This document shows positions 35,122 to 44,597 of a stretch of DNA of 64,000 nucleotides, one piece after another. The notes beneath the pieces are model-generated. The model was not told the origin of the DNA. It saw only the letters and a program-made list of their open reading frames with translations, and ran no database searches. The stretch spans positions 1 to 64,000 of the forward strand of contig JAILCX010000006.1 of assembly GCA_024690205.1 (NCBI GenBank), written 5' to 3'. The stretch comes from Lachnospiraceae bacterium. Lineage in GTDB: Bacteria > Bacillota > Clostridia > Lachnospirales > Lachnospiraceae. Both the position numbers and the translations under genes were made by a program. Each line of letters starts with the position of its first letter. Within the stretch, counting starts at the first letter, position 1.

Positions 35122-38024
35122 TGTTTAAAGGATATGAAATAATAGAGCACAGGTTCATAACCGATCTTAATTCGGATGGATATCTGCTTAAGCATACAAA
35201 AACGGGAGCCAATGTTACTTTGCTGTTAAATGATGATGACAACAAAGTTTTTTATATCGGTTTTAAGACGCCTCCCAAAGATTCAACGGGTGTTGCTCAC
35301 ATACTTGAGCATTCCGTTTTATGCGGTTCAAAGAAATATCCCGTTAAAGATCCTTTCGTTGAGCTTGCAAAGGGTTCATTAAACACATTTCTTAATGCGA
35401 TGACATATCCAGACAAGACTGTATATCCGGTAGCAAGCTGCAATGATAAGGACTTTAAGAACCTTGTTGATGTTTATCTGGATGCGGTATTTAACCCCAA
35501 TATCTATCGCGAAGAAAAGATATTCATGCAGGAAGGCTGGCATTACGAATATGATGATGAAAAAGATGAGCTTTCTTTGAACGGTGTTGTTTATAACGAG
35601 ATGAAGGGCGTTTATTCATCACCCGACGATGTTGTTGAAAGAGAAGTGATGAACAGCTTATATCCTGAGAGCACATACGGCATTGAATCAGGAGGAGATC
35701 CTGATTTTATTCCTGAGCTTACTTATGAACAGTTCCTTGATTTTCACTCAAAGTATTATCATCCTTCAAACAGTTTTATTTACCTTTACGGTAACCTTGA
35801 TCCTGATGAGTATCTTGAATACCTTGACAGGGAGTATCTAGGAAAATACGAGAAGATCACGGTTGAATCCGATATTGTTTCTGCGCGCGCTTTTGAAAAA
35901 CCCCTTCGAATAGACAAAGAATATTCAATACTTGAAGAAGATGATAATGAAGGCACATATCTTACATACAACATTTCTGCGGGAACAAGCCTTGATAAGG
36001 AGCTTTATATAGCACTTGATGTGCTTGATTATGTTCTTTGCTCCGCACCCGGGTCCATGATCAAAAAGGCCCTTATAGAAAAGGGTATAGGAGAGGATGT
36101 ATACAGTTCCGTTGAGACCGGGATATATGAGCCGTATTTTTCCATCATAGCTAAAGGCTGCAAAGAAGATCAGCTTGATGATTTCGTAAACACGGTTGAA
36201 GAAGTACTGGCTAAAGCCGCAAAAGAACTGCCCGAAAAAGCTCTGAAAGCTGCTTTGAACGTATTTGAATTTAAATACAGGGAAGCTGATTTCGGTTCAT
36301 ATCCAAGAGGATTGATGCTTGGGTTACAGGCCCTTGACAGCTGGCTTTATGATCCTTCAAAACCTTTTATACATATCGAGGAGAATGATACTTTTGCAAA
36401 GCTCCGTGAAAATATCTCCAAAGGGTATTTTGAGTCGGTCGTAAAAGAATACTTTATAGATAACAGACATAAGACGATAATGAAGGTCTCTCCCAAGGCG
36501 GGACTTACTCTTCTTAAGGAAGAAGCGTTAAAGAAAAAACTTGAAGCTCTTAAAGCTTCTTTTTCTGATAAAGAGCTTAAAGAACTTGCACAAAAAACTG
36601 CTGCATTAAAAGAATATCAGGAAAGTGCAGATTCCGAAGAAGACCTTAAAAAGATACCGCTTCTTGAAAGAGATGATCTTAGGGAAGATCCAGTACTTCC
36701 CGTTAATGAAGAAAAAACAGCCGGAAATATCCCGGTCCTTTTCCATGATATATTTACGAACGGGATAAGCTATAGCGCGCTTTTGTTTGATATAACCGAT
36801 CTTCCGCCCGAAAAGTACGTGTATGCCGGTCTCTTAATGAGCGTGCTCGGAATGGTCGATACAAAAAATTACAGTTATAATGATCTTTTTAATGAGATCA
36901 ATATCCATACCGGCGGTATAAGACCTTCCATCGTTAATTACGTTGATTATAAAAACGACAACAGATTAAGGACTTACTTTGTTATAAGGTCTAAGTATCT
37001 TAAAAACGAAAGGTCAGCGGCCTTTGATCTTGTATATGAAATGATAATGGGATCTGATTTTAGCAATACGGATCGTTTACTTGAGATACTTAATGAGAAT
37101 AAGATGCGTCTTCAGTCCGTTATGATGAGCGCCGGTCATTCTGTTGCGGCTGCAAGGGCACTTGGTTATTTTTCTAAAGAAGGATGGATCAACGAGCGTA
37201 TAGGCGGAATTGAATTATACCGGTTTATCTGTTCTTTGACTGATGATTTCGATGATCAAAAGGATGGTCTTTCAAAGGAACTTACCAAGCTTCGCGATCA
37301 CATCTTTTCTCCGGACAGAATGATGGCGGACTTTACGGGTACCAAAGAAGATTATGAAGGGTTTGATGAACTTCTGACCGGTCTTGCTTCAAAAATTCCC
37401 GTATCAAAAAGGTATGAAGGATCTTCGGACATGATCGTGCTTTCAAAGAAAAATGAGGGCTTTAAGACTTCGGGCCAGGTACAGTTTGTAGCACTTGCCG
37501 GAAGCTTTAAGAATAAAGGCCTTGAATATACCGGTGCATTAAGAGCATTAAAGATCATGCTCGGTTATGATTACCTTTGGAATAATGTAAGAGTACTTGG
37601 TGGAGCTTACGGCTGCATGAGTTCGTTCAGGAAAAACGGGGAGTGCTTCTTTGTATCTTATAGGGATCCTAATCTTAAAAACACTCTTGATATTTATCGC
37701 GAGGCTGCCGATTACGTCGATTGTGTTTCTCTTGATGACAGAAAGATCCTTCAGTTCGTAATCGGAGCTCTTTCCGAACTTGACACGCCGATGACTCCGC
37801 AGACCAAGGGTAATTATTCATTGAATGCCTATATTTCCGGTCTTTCGGATGAGGATTTCATCAAAGAACGCAAGGAACTTTTAAATATTGATGAAGATAT
37901 ATTAAGAGGTCTTTCCAAATTTATTAGGGCTTTTGTTGAAGATGATAACATATGTGTTGTCGGCGGAGCAGAAGCCATTACCTCACAGAGTGACCTCTTT
38001 AAAAACATAGAGCAGTTATTATGA
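35121..38024 (+). CDS. M16C family (PreP-like) zinc metallopeptidase
   Basis: A 967-residue insulinase-family peptidase with no signal peptide, so it should act in the cytoplasm on small peptides. The inverted zinc motif HxxEH is at residues 60-64 (VAHILEHSVLCGSKKYPVKDPF), with the third ligand probably Glu160 in YNEMKGVYSSPDD. The length and LNAMTYPDKTVYPVAS are typical of the presequence-protease (PreP/M16C) group, which folds into two halves enclosing a chamber. The start ATG overlaps the upstream stop, and the stop overlaps the era start by four bases (ATGA), so it lies in the era-recO operon. Confidence 0.92.
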   Translation: MFKGYEIIEHRFITDLNSDGYLLKHTKTGANVTLLLNDDDNKVFYIGFKTPPKDSTGVAHILEHSVLCGSKKYPVKDPFVELAKGSLNTFLNAMTYPDKTVYPVASCNDKDFKNLVDVYLDAVFNPNIYREEKIFMQEGWHYEYDDEKDELSLNGVVYNEMKGVYSSPDDVVEREVMNSLYPESTYGIESGGDPDFIPELTYEQFLDFHSKYYHPSNSFIYLYGNLDPDEYLEYLDREYLGKYEKITVESDIVSARAFEKPLRIDKEYSILEEDDNEGTYLTYNISAGTSLDKELYIALDVLDYVLCSAPGSMIKKALIEKGIGEDVYSSVETGIYEPYFSIIAKGCKEDQLDDFVNTVEEVLAKAAKELPEKALKAALNVFEFKYREADFGSYPRGLMLGLQALDSWLYDPSKPFIHIEENDTFAKLRENISKGYFESVVKEYFIDNRHKTIMKVSPKAGLTLLKEEALKKKLEALKASFSDKELKELAQKTAALKEYQESADSEEDLKKIPLLERDDLREDPVLPVNEEKTAGNIPVLFHDIFTNGISYSALLFDITDLPPEKYVYAGLLMSVLGMVDTKNYSYNDLFNEINIHTGGIRPSIVNYVDYKNDNRLRTYFVIRSKYLKNERSAAFDLVYEMIMGSDFSNTDRLLEILNENKMRLQSVMMSAGHSVAAARALGYFSKEGWINERIGGIELYRFICSLTDDFDDQKDGLSKELTKLRDHIFSPDRMMADFTGTKEDYEGFDELLTGLASKIPVSKRYEGSSDMIVLSKKNEGFKTSGQVQFVALAGSFKNKGLEYTGALRALKIMLGYDYLWNNVRVLGGAYGCMSSFRKNGECFFVSYRDPNLKNTLDIYREAADYVDCVSLDDRKILQFVIGALSELDTPMTPQTKGNYSLNAYISGLSDEDFIKERKELLNIDEDILRGLSKFIRAFVEDDNICVVGGAEAITSQSDLFKNIEQLL

Positions 38025-38935
38025 CGGAAAAGAACGATTATAAGTCCGGTTTTGCATCAATGATCGGAAGACCCAATGTTGGAAAGTCTACTTTGATGAA
38101 CCGTATCATAGGGCAGAAGATCGCAATAACATCAGACAAACCGCAAACAACCAGAAACAGAATAAGGACAATATATACAACGGATTCGGAACAGATAGTG
38201 TTCCTTGATACGCCCGGTATCCATAAGGCTAAAAACAAGCTTGGCGATTACATGGTATCCGCAGCGGAAAGTGCACTTAACGACTCCGATGTCATATTGT
38301 TTGTTGTGGAACCGACTGATTATATCGGAAAGGGTGAACAGCATATCATATCTTTGCTCAAAAAGAGCGATACGCCAATTTTGCTTGTTATAAACAAGAT
38401 AGATTCCGTTCCCAGGGAAAAGCTTATGGAAGCGATAAGCCTTTACTCATCACAGATGGAATTTGATGAAGTCGTACCCGTAAGCGCCATGAAGGATGAT
38501 AATATAGATGAGCTCTTAAAATGCATCGTCAAATACCTTCCTTACGGCGAAAGATATTACGATGAGGATACGGTAACGGATCAGCCGATAAGACAGATAA
38601 CCTCTGAACTTATCAGGGAAAAAGCCTTAAGATGCCTTAAAGATGAAATACCTCACGGTATCGCAGTCACTGTTGAAAAGATGGAAGAGCGAAAAGGACT
38701 TTGGGATATTGAAGCCCAGATCATATGCGAAAGAGAGTCGCATAAGGGTATCATCATAGGTAAGCAGGGCTCCATGCTCAAAAAGATAGGAAGTGCCTCG
38801 CGCTATGAGATAGAACGGCTGCTTGAATCCAAGGTAAATCTGCAGCTTTGGGTAAAGGTTCGTAAGGACTGGCGCGATTCCGATATTCTTATGAAGAATT
38901 ACGGATATGATATAAAAGAGGAATTCGGAGATTGA
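38021..38935 (+). CDS. era: GTPase Era
   Basis: A 304-residue essential GTPase that binds 16S rRNA during 30S assembly. G-motifs: GRPNVGKST (16-24), DTPGI near 66-70, NKID near 126-129 and VSAM. The C-terminal KH domain (about 210-290) contains GIIIGKQGSMLKKIGSASR. Overlaps the peptidase gene by four bases; recO follows one base after its stop. Confidence 0.97.
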   Translation: MTEKNDYKSGFASMIGRPNVGKSTLMNRIIGQKIAITSDKPQTTRNRIRTIYTTDSEQIVFLDTPGIHKAKNKLGDYMVSAAESALNDSDVILFVVEPTDYIGKGEQHIISLLKKSDTPILLVINKIDSVPREKLMEAISLYSSQMEFDEVVPVSAMKDDNIDELLKCIVKYLPYGERYYDEDTVTDQPIRQITSELIREKALRCLKDEIPHGIAVTVEKMEERKGLWDIEAQIICERESHKGIIIGKQGSMLKKIGSASRYEIERLLESKVNLQLWVKVRKDWRDSDILMKNYGYDIKEEFGD

Positions 38936-38936
38936 A

Positions 38937-39587
38937 ATGCAGGATCTTACTGAAGTTAACGGTATGATATTAAGATCCGAACCTTTCGGTGACTATGACA
39001 GACGCGTGGTCATACTGACCGCTGAACGCGGAAAGATAACGTGTTTTGCCAAGGGTGCAAGAAAACCCGGCAACAGGTTCATGAGCGCTACCAATCCGAT
39101 CAATTTCGGATCTTTTCTTTTGTTTGAAGGAAGAACGGCATACTCAATGAACGAGGCAAGGATCAGGAATTATTTTGAGACTCTTCGCGAGGATTATCAA
39201 AGTGCCTGCTATGGAATGTACTTTCTTGAACTTGCGGATTACTATACTTATGAAAATAATGATGAAAGACCGATGCTTGGCCTTTTGTATCAGTCGATGA
39301 GAGCTCTTGAAAAAGGAACGATACCCTGTCCGCTCATTAAGTGCATAGTGGAGATCAAAGCACTTATGATAAACGGTGAGTACCCCGGTGTTCCGCAATC
39401 TTCGACACCTTTCGATGAATCAACGGTATATACTCTTGATTTTATAGAAAAGACACCGCTTGAAAAGCTGTATACTTTTAACGTGTCAGACAAGGTACTT
39501 GGTGAGCTAAATAAGATATGTACCATGTTCAGACAACGTTTTATTGACCGCAAATTTAAGAGCCTTGAAATCCTTGACTCATTATAA
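38937..39587 (+). CDS. recO: DNA repair protein RecO, short form
   Basis: A 216-residue recombination mediator that helps RecA load on SSB-coated DNA and anneals strands. The N-terminal OB fold is clear (VNGMILRSEPFGDYDRRVVILTAERGKITCFAKGARKP), followed by the helical domain. Most Firmicutes RecO proteins are about 245-255 residues and carry a four-cysteine zinc cluster; here no such cluster is visible and the protein ends about 30 residues early. The frame ends normally with TAA and the downstream gene starts 13 bases later. The position next to era supports the call. Confidence 0.88.
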   Translation: MQDLTEVNGMILRSEPFGDYDRRVVILTAERGKITCFAKGARKPGNRFMSATNPINFGSFLLFEGRTAYSMNEARIRNYFETLREDYQSACYGMYFLELADYYTYENNDERPMLGLLYQSMRALEKGTIPCPLIKCIVEIKALMINGEYPGVPQSSTPFDESTVYTLDFIEKTPLEKLYTFNVSDKVLGELNKICTMFRQRFIDRKFKSLEILDSL

Positions 39588-39600
39588 TAATATTGAAGTT

Positions 39601-40188
39601 ATGAAAAAACGGATTATTTCTTTGCTTCTTCTGGCATCGATAGCGCTTACGGCCTGTTCTGATGCTAAGTCAGAAGACACCGCTTCCAATTTGATAATAA
39701 ATAAGGATAAGAGCATCATTTCAACCGTGAAAGAGGATTTTAATGAGCCTTATTATGATGTAAATGAGTTAAAAGAGATGATAAACAGCGATATTGCCGA
39801 GTATAACAAGACTCACGATGCTGCCATTTCATCAAAAGAGCCGGTACTTGAGGAGGGAGTTGTTTCTTTGGAGCTTACATACAAAACCTCCGAAGATTAC
39901 AGTATCTTTAACAATGAGTCGCTCTTTACGGGAAACCCTTCGGATGCATTGCTTAAAGGATACAGCCTTGATGTTATCCTTACGGATATCTCTGATCCCA
40001 CAAAAACTATTGCGGGTGTTGATATCAAAGGGATGACTGATAACACTATCCTTATCACGGATTATATCGATAATATCCATCTTCCTTCCAAGGCTTTATA
40101 TGCTTCGGATAATGTTGTCGTTTCAGATAACGGCAAAACAGTAAAAAGAAACGATACATCGGACAAACCGGTTTTCGTCATATATTAA
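39601..40188 (+). CDS. Lipoprotein of unknown function
   Basis: A 195-residue protein with a signal peptide ending in lipobox L-T-A-C, lipidated Cys19. The mature part has an acidic helical stretch (YYDVNELKEMINSDIAEYNKTH) and a beta-rich domain. I recognise no family, although the layout resembles small surface lipoproteins of Lachnospiraceae. The ATG at 39601 fits the signal peptide; an in-frame ATG at 39544 lies inside recO and would put charged residues in front of it. Only a weak GAAG stands upstream. Confidence 0.75.
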   Translation: MKKRIISLLLLASIALTACSDAKSEDTASNLIINKDKSIISTVKEDFNEPYYDVNELKEMINSDIAEYNKTHDAAISSKEPVLEEGVVSLELTYKTSEDYSIFNNESLFTGNPSDALLKGYSLDVILTDISDPTKTIAGVDIKGMTDNTILITDYIDNIHLPSKALYASDNVVVSDNGKTVKRNDTSDKPVFVIY

Positions 40189-40206
40189 TAAGTTAGGAGA
40201 ATCATT

Positions 40207-41604
40207 ATGGAAAAGACAATGGAAAAGATCGTTGCTCTTGCCAAAGCAAGAGGATTTGTATATGCGGGTTCCGAGATATACGGCGGACTTGCAAACACAT
40301 GGGATTACGGTAACCTCGGTGTTGAATTAAAGAATAACGTAAAGAAGGCATGGTGGCAGAAGTTTATCCAGGAAAACCCCTACAATGTAGGTGTTGACTG
40401 TGCAATTTTGATGAATCCCCAGACATGGGTTGCTTCAGGACATCTTGGCGGATTCTCGGATCCCCTGATGGATTGTAAGGCTTGTCATGAGCGTTTCAGA
40501 GCCGATCAGATAATAGAGCAGTTTGCCGCAGATAACGGCATTAAACTTGATTCATCAGTTGACGGATGGACGAATGAACAGATGGAAAAGTTCATCGAGG
40601 ATAACAACGTTCCCTGTCCTTCATGCGGAAAGCATGATTTCACGAGCATCAGACAGTTTAACCTTATGTTCAAGACATTCCAGGGTGTTACTGAAGATGC
40701 AAAAGCAGTTGTATATTTAAGACCCGAAACAGCTCAGGGTATATTCGTTAACTTTAAGAATGTTCAGAGAACCTCCAGAAAAAAGGTTCCTTTCGGAATA
40801 GGCCAGATCGGTAAATCATTCAGAAATGAGATCACTCCCGGTAACTTCACATTCAGAACCAGAGAGTTTGAGCAGATGGAACTTGAATTCTTCTGCAAAC
40901 CCGGAACACAGACCGAGTGGTTTGAATACTGGAGAGGCTTCTGCTACAAGTGGCTTCTTTCTTTGGGAATAAAAGAAGAAAACTTAAGACTTCGTGACCA
41001 CGATCCCGAGGAGCTTTCATTCTACTCCGATCATACGACTGATATTGAGTATGCTTTCCCGTTCACGGATTGGGGTGAGTTATGGGGAATCGCATCAAGA
41101 ACCGATTATGACCTTACGCAGCACCAGAATACTTCCGGAGAACCCATGGAGTACTTTGATGATGAGACTAATGAAAAATACATTCCTTATGTTGTTGAGC
41201 CTTCCCTCGGTGCAGACCGTGTAACGCTTGCTTTCCTTTGCGAAGCATATGATGAAGAAGTACTTGATGCGGAAAAGAATGATGTAAGAACAGTTCTTCA
41301 CTTCCATCCTGCGATCGCTCCCGTTAAGATCGGAGTCCTTCCTCTTTCCAAGAAGCTTAACGAGGGTGCCGAAAAGGTTTATGCATCTCTTTCAAAGAAA
41401 TACAACTGTGAGTTTGATGACCGCGGAAACATCGGTAAAAGATACAGAAGACAGGATGAGATCGGAACTCCTTTCTGCGTGACATACGATTTTGATTCTG
41501 AAACCGATAACTGCGTAACGGTTAGATTCCGTGATTCAATGGAGCAGGAGAGAGTTGCAATAGCAGAACTCGATGCTTTCTTTGCTGATAAGTTTGATTT
41601 TTGA
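40207..41604 (+). CDS. glyS: Glycine--tRNA ligase (dimeric type)
   Basis: A 465-residue class II synthetase of the alpha2 type. Signatures: [31 protein letters not shown] at the start, [25 protein letters not shown] (motif 2 region), and [17 protein letters not shown] (motif 3), followed by an anticodon-binding domain. A zinc-ribbon insertion is visible (CKACHERF ... CPSCGKHDF). AGGAGA precedes the ATG. There is no room for a T-box leader between it and the lipoprotein gene. alaS follows directly. Confidence 0.96.
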   Translation: MEKTMEKIVALAKARGFVYAGSEIYGGLANTWDYGNLGVELKNNVKKAWWQKFIQENPYNVGVDCAILMNPQTWVASGHLGGFSDPLMDCKACHERFRADQIIEQFAADNGIKLDSSVDGWTNEQMEKFIEDNNVPCPSCGKHDFTSIRQFNLMFKTFQGVTEDAKAVVYLRPETAQGIFVNFKNVQRTSRKKVPFGIGQIGKSFRNEITPGNFTFRTREFEQMELEFFCKPGTQTEWFEYWRGFCYKWLLSLGIKEENLRLRDHDPEELSFYSDHTTDIEYAFPFTDWGELWGIASRTDYDLTQHQNTSGEPMEYFDDETNEKYIPYVVEPSLGADRVTLAFLCEAYDEEVLDAEKNDVRTVLHFHPAIAPVKIGVLPLSKKLNEGAEKVYASLSKKYNCEFDDRGNIGKRYRRQDEIGTPFCVTYDFDSETDNCVTVRFRDSMEQERVAIAELDAFFADKFDF

Positions 41605-41615
41605 TCGGAGCATAT

Positions 41616-44270
41616 ATGAAAAAGTTTACTTCCAATGAATTAAGAAATATCTGGCTTGAGTTTTATAAGAAAAGAGGTCATGTAGACTGTGGGGCCGTTT
41701 CGCTTTTGTCTGATGGTTCAACAGGCGTTTTGTTCAATGTTGCAGGAATGCAGCCTCTTATGCCTTATCTTTTGGGTGAAAAGCATCCCAAGGGAACAAG
41801 GCTCTGCAATGTTCAGGGTTGTGTCAGGACAAATGATATCGATTCCGTAGGAGACAGATCCCATGTGACTTTCTTTGAAATGATGGGAAGCTGGAGCCTT
41901 GGAGACTACTTTAAAGAAGACAGATGTAAGTGGAGCTTTGAGCTTCTTACCGAGGTGTTCGGATTTGATGCCGATCATCTTGCCGCTACCGTTTTTGCGG
42001 GAGATGAAAATGCGCCCCGTGATGAGGAAGGTGCATCATACAGGATAGCTTCCGGATTTAAAAAGGAGAATATCTATTATCTTCCTGCCGAGGATAACTG
42101 GTGGGGTCTTGAATACGGTCCCTGCGGACCCGATTCCGAGATGTTTTATATAGCCGATGTTCCGGATTGCGGACCTGATTGCGGTCCCGGCTGTTCATGC
42201 GGAAAGTATACGGAGCTTGGAAACGATGTTTTCATGCAGTATGAAAAGCATAAGGACGGACATCTGACTCCTCTTAAGCAAAAGAACGTCGATACCGGGT
42301 GGGGCCTTGAAAGAAACCTGGCATTCCTTAACGGTGAAAAGGATGTATACAAGACCGATCTTTTTGCTCCTGCCATCGCGCTTATCGAAAAGATATCATG
42401 TCATAAATATGATGAAGATGAGAAACTGACAAGATCCATGAGGATACTAGCGGACCATATAAGAACTTCGGTAATGCTCATAGGTGATGAAGGAAAGCTT
42501 ACTCCTTCAAATACCGGTGCGGGCTATGTATTAAGAAGACTTATAAGAAGGGCCGTTCGTCATTCAAGAACTTTGGGTCTTAAAAAGAGCGATCTTGTAA
42601 ATATAGCTGATGTATATATTAAAGAAGTTTATTCCGAAAGCTATCCTCTTCTTGTAAAGAATCATGACTTTATAGTTAATGAACTTAATAAAGAAATTGA
42701 GCGCTTCGAGAGCACTCTTGAAAACGGAATGAAGGAATTCAAAAAGATCCTTGAGAATAAAATGAGTGGCTCTGATAAGACCGTTGACGGTGAGAGCGCA
42801 TTCTATCTTTATGATACTTTCGGATTCCCTCTTGAGCTTACTGTCGAGATGGCAAATGAAGAGGGCTTGACCGTTGACGAAGACGGCTTTGCAAAGGCAA
42901 TGGAAAAACAAAAGGAAAAGGCAAGAGCCGGACAGAGCTTCAATGCTTCTTTAAAATCCGACTTTGATGTCTTTAATGCATTGTCTGATGAAATTAAGTG
43001 CGAGTTTACCGGATATGACCGTCTTGAGGATGAAAGCACCATCGTTGCTTTATCTGACGGAGAAAAGCTCTGTGATTCATTGACAGGTGGTCAAAACGGT
43101 GTTTTGGTAACACTTAAGACTCCCATGTATGCAACTATGGGTGGACAAAAAGGTGATTGCGGTATCATAAAGACCGCTGACGGCGAGTTTGAAGTCAGCG
43201 AATGCGTTAAATTACCCGGCGGAAGGATCGGCCATGTCGGAATCGTTAAATCCGATGTAATCAAAAAGGATTCAAAAGCTTCATTATCTGTTGATAAAGT
43301 TTTAAGAGCTGCAACATGCCAGAACCATTCCGCAACGCACCTTTTACAGGCTGCACTTCGTGAGGTCCTTGGAAAGGATACTCATCAGCAGGGTTCATAT
43401 CAGGATGCACTTCGTACCAGATTTGACTTTGGTCTTGACCGTGCAATGACTGAAGAAGAGATATCAAGAGTCGAAGATATAGTTAATGCAAAGATAGAAG
43501 AAGATCTTACTGTCCGTACGGATATCATGGATATCGAAAAAGCTAAAGCAGAAGGTGCCATGGCATTATTCGGAGAAAAGTATTCGGATGAAGTACGTGT
43601 CGTAAGCATGGGTGATTTTTCAAAGGAACTTTGCGGTGGAACCCATGTTTCACACACCGGACAGATTCTTTCGTTTAAGATCCTTTCGGAAAGCGGTGTT
43701 GCCGCAGGAGTCCGAAGGATTGAAGCCATAACCGGTAGCAGAGTAAATGCCCACTACAGAGAAATGGAAAAGAAGTTCCGTGAAGCTGCTTTAGTTGCAA
43801 AGACAACACCCGATGCTCTTTCCGAAAAGATAACCGGTCTTTTGAATACGGTAAAGACTTTAAACGGTGAACTTGATTCCTTAAAGGCGAAGGCGGCTAA
43901 GGAAGCACTCGGAGATGTGACTGATAATGTCAAGGAAATAAATGGTGTTAAATTCCTTGCTTCAAAGCTTTCCGGTGTCGACATGAACGGTTTAAGAGAT
44001 CTCGGTGACCAGCTTAAAGCAAAGATAGGAGAAGGTGTCATTCTTCTTGCATCGGAAGCTGACGGACGTGTTAACCTTGTTTCCATGGCTACCGATGCTG
44101 CCGTAAAAGCCGGAGCGCATGCAGGAAATCTCATTAAGGCTATAGCACCCAAGGTAGATGGTGGTGGCGGCGGAAAACCCAACATGGCTCAGGCCGGAGG
44201 AAAGAATCCTGCAGGTATCGATGATGCCATCGCCGAAGCTTCAAATGCTCTGTCTTCAATGATAAAGTAA
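41616..44270 (+). CDS. alaS: Alanine--tRNA ligase
   Basis: An 884-residue class II synthetase. Domains: catalytic core (opening TSNELRNIWLEFYKKRGH), tRNA-binding helices, the editing domain with the zinc ligands NHSATHLLQAALR and ELCGGTHVSHTG, and the C-terminal DHHA1 domain ending with a GGGGG-K-P-N-M-A-Q-A-G-G motif. The ATG at 41616 is supported by CGGAG five bases upstream; a TTG at 41601 overlapping the glyS stop is less likely. A strong rpsU promoter begins 11 bases after its stop. Confidence 0.97.
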   Translation: MKKFTSNELRNIWLEFYKKRGHVDCGAVSLLSDGSTGVLFNVAGMQPLMPYLLGEKHPKGTRLCNVQGCVRTNDIDSVGDRSHVTFFEMMGSWSLGDYFKEDRCKWSFELLTEVFGFDADHLAATVFAGDENAPRDEEGASYRIASGFKKENIYYLPAEDNWWGLEYGPCGPDSEMFYIADVPDCGPDCGPGCSCGKYTELGNDVFMQYEKHKDGHLTPLKQKNVDTGWGLERNLAFLNGEKDVYKTDLFAPAIALIEKISCHKYDEDEKLTRSMRILADHIRTSVMLIGDEGKLTPSNTGAGYVLRRLIRRAVRHSRTLGLKKSDLVNIADVYIKEVYSESYPLLVKNHDFIVNELNKEIERFESTLENGMKEFKKILENKMSGSDKTVDGESAFYLYDTFGFPLELTVEMANEEGLTVDEDGFAKAMEKQKEKARAGQSFNASLKSDFDVFNALSDEIKCEFTGYDRLEDESTIVALSDGEKLCDSLTGGQNGVLVTLKTPMYATMGGQKGDCGIIKTADGEFEVSECVKLPGGRIGHVGIVKSDVIKKDSKASLSVDKVLRAATCQNHSATHLLQAALREVLGKDTHQQGSYQDALRTRFDFGLDRAMTEEEISRVEDIVNAKIEEDLTVRTDIMDIEKAKAEGAMALFGEKYSDEVRVVSMGDFSKELCGGTHVSHTGQILSFKILSESGVAAGVRRIEAITGSRVNAHYREMEKKFREAALVAKTTPDALSEKITGLLNTVKTLNGELDSLKAKAAKEALGDVTDNVKEINGVKFLASKLSGVDMNGLRDLGDQLKAKIGEGVILLASEADGRVNLVSMATDAAVKAGAHAGNLIKAIAPKVDGGGGGKPNMAQAGGKNPAGIDDAIAEASNALSSMIK

Positions 44271-44280
44271 GAAAAAACAT

Positions 44281-44309
44281 TTGACGTACATTTTTTTAAT
44301 GTATATAAT
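44281..44309 (+). promoter_or_regulatory. Strong promoter of rpsU
   Basis: -35 TTGACG (44281-44286), 17-base spacer, perfect -10 TATAAT (44304-44309). It is the best sigma-A match in the window. The 55-base leader carries two small hairpins (GTGC-TTA-GCAC at 44317-44327, and CCTAA/TTAGG at 44334-44351). Confidence 0.85.
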
Positions 44310-44371
44310 AAGGAACGTGCTTAGCACAAATAACCTAATCAGTCATTTAGGGGCTGAAGGGAGGGTTGAGT

Positions 44372-44548
44372 TTGTCTAACGTAATAGTTAAAGAAGGCGA
44401 AAGCTTAGACAGCGCGCTTCGCCGTTTTAAGAGAAGCTGTGCCAAGGCCGGCATCCAGCAGGAGATCAGAAAGCGTGAGCATTACGAGAAGCCTTCCGTA
44501 AGGCGCAAGAAAAAGTCTGAAGCTGCCAGAAAACGTAAATATAACTGA
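44372..44548 (+). CDS. rpsU: 30S ribosomal protein S21
   Basis: A 58-residue basic ribosomal protein ([26 protein letters not shown], then a Lys/Arg-rich tail) that helps initiation on 30S subunits. Two in-frame TTG codons compete as start (44366 and 44372). The GGGAGG at 44359-44364 is only one base from the first and seven from the second, and the second gives the usual family length, so 44372 is chosen. There is no ATG start. It stands alone between a strong promoter and a strong terminator. Confidence 0.95.
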   Translation: MSNVIVKEGESLDSALRRFKRSCAKAGIQQEIRKREHYEKPSVRRKKKSEAARKRKYN

Positions 44549-44561
44549 TCAAGTTAAAGAC

Positions 44562-44597
44562 AGCCCCCGGAAGTTTGACCGGGGGCTAATTTTTTTT
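44562..44597 (+). terminator. Strong intrinsic terminator after rpsU
   Basis: AGCCCCCGG (44562-44570), 8-base loop, CCGGGGGCT (44579-44587), then AA and a long T run. Nine perfect pairs. The next start codon is directly behind the T run. Confidence 0.92.

Noticed and set aside
40189-41615. T-box leaders for glyS and alaS
   Set aside because: The gaps before the two synthetase genes are 18 and 11 bases, with no specifier stem or T-box sequence.
43400-44185. Long open frames antisense to alaS
   Set aside because: They follow the codon bias of alaS on the opposite strand, have no ribosome binding site and no recognisable domain.
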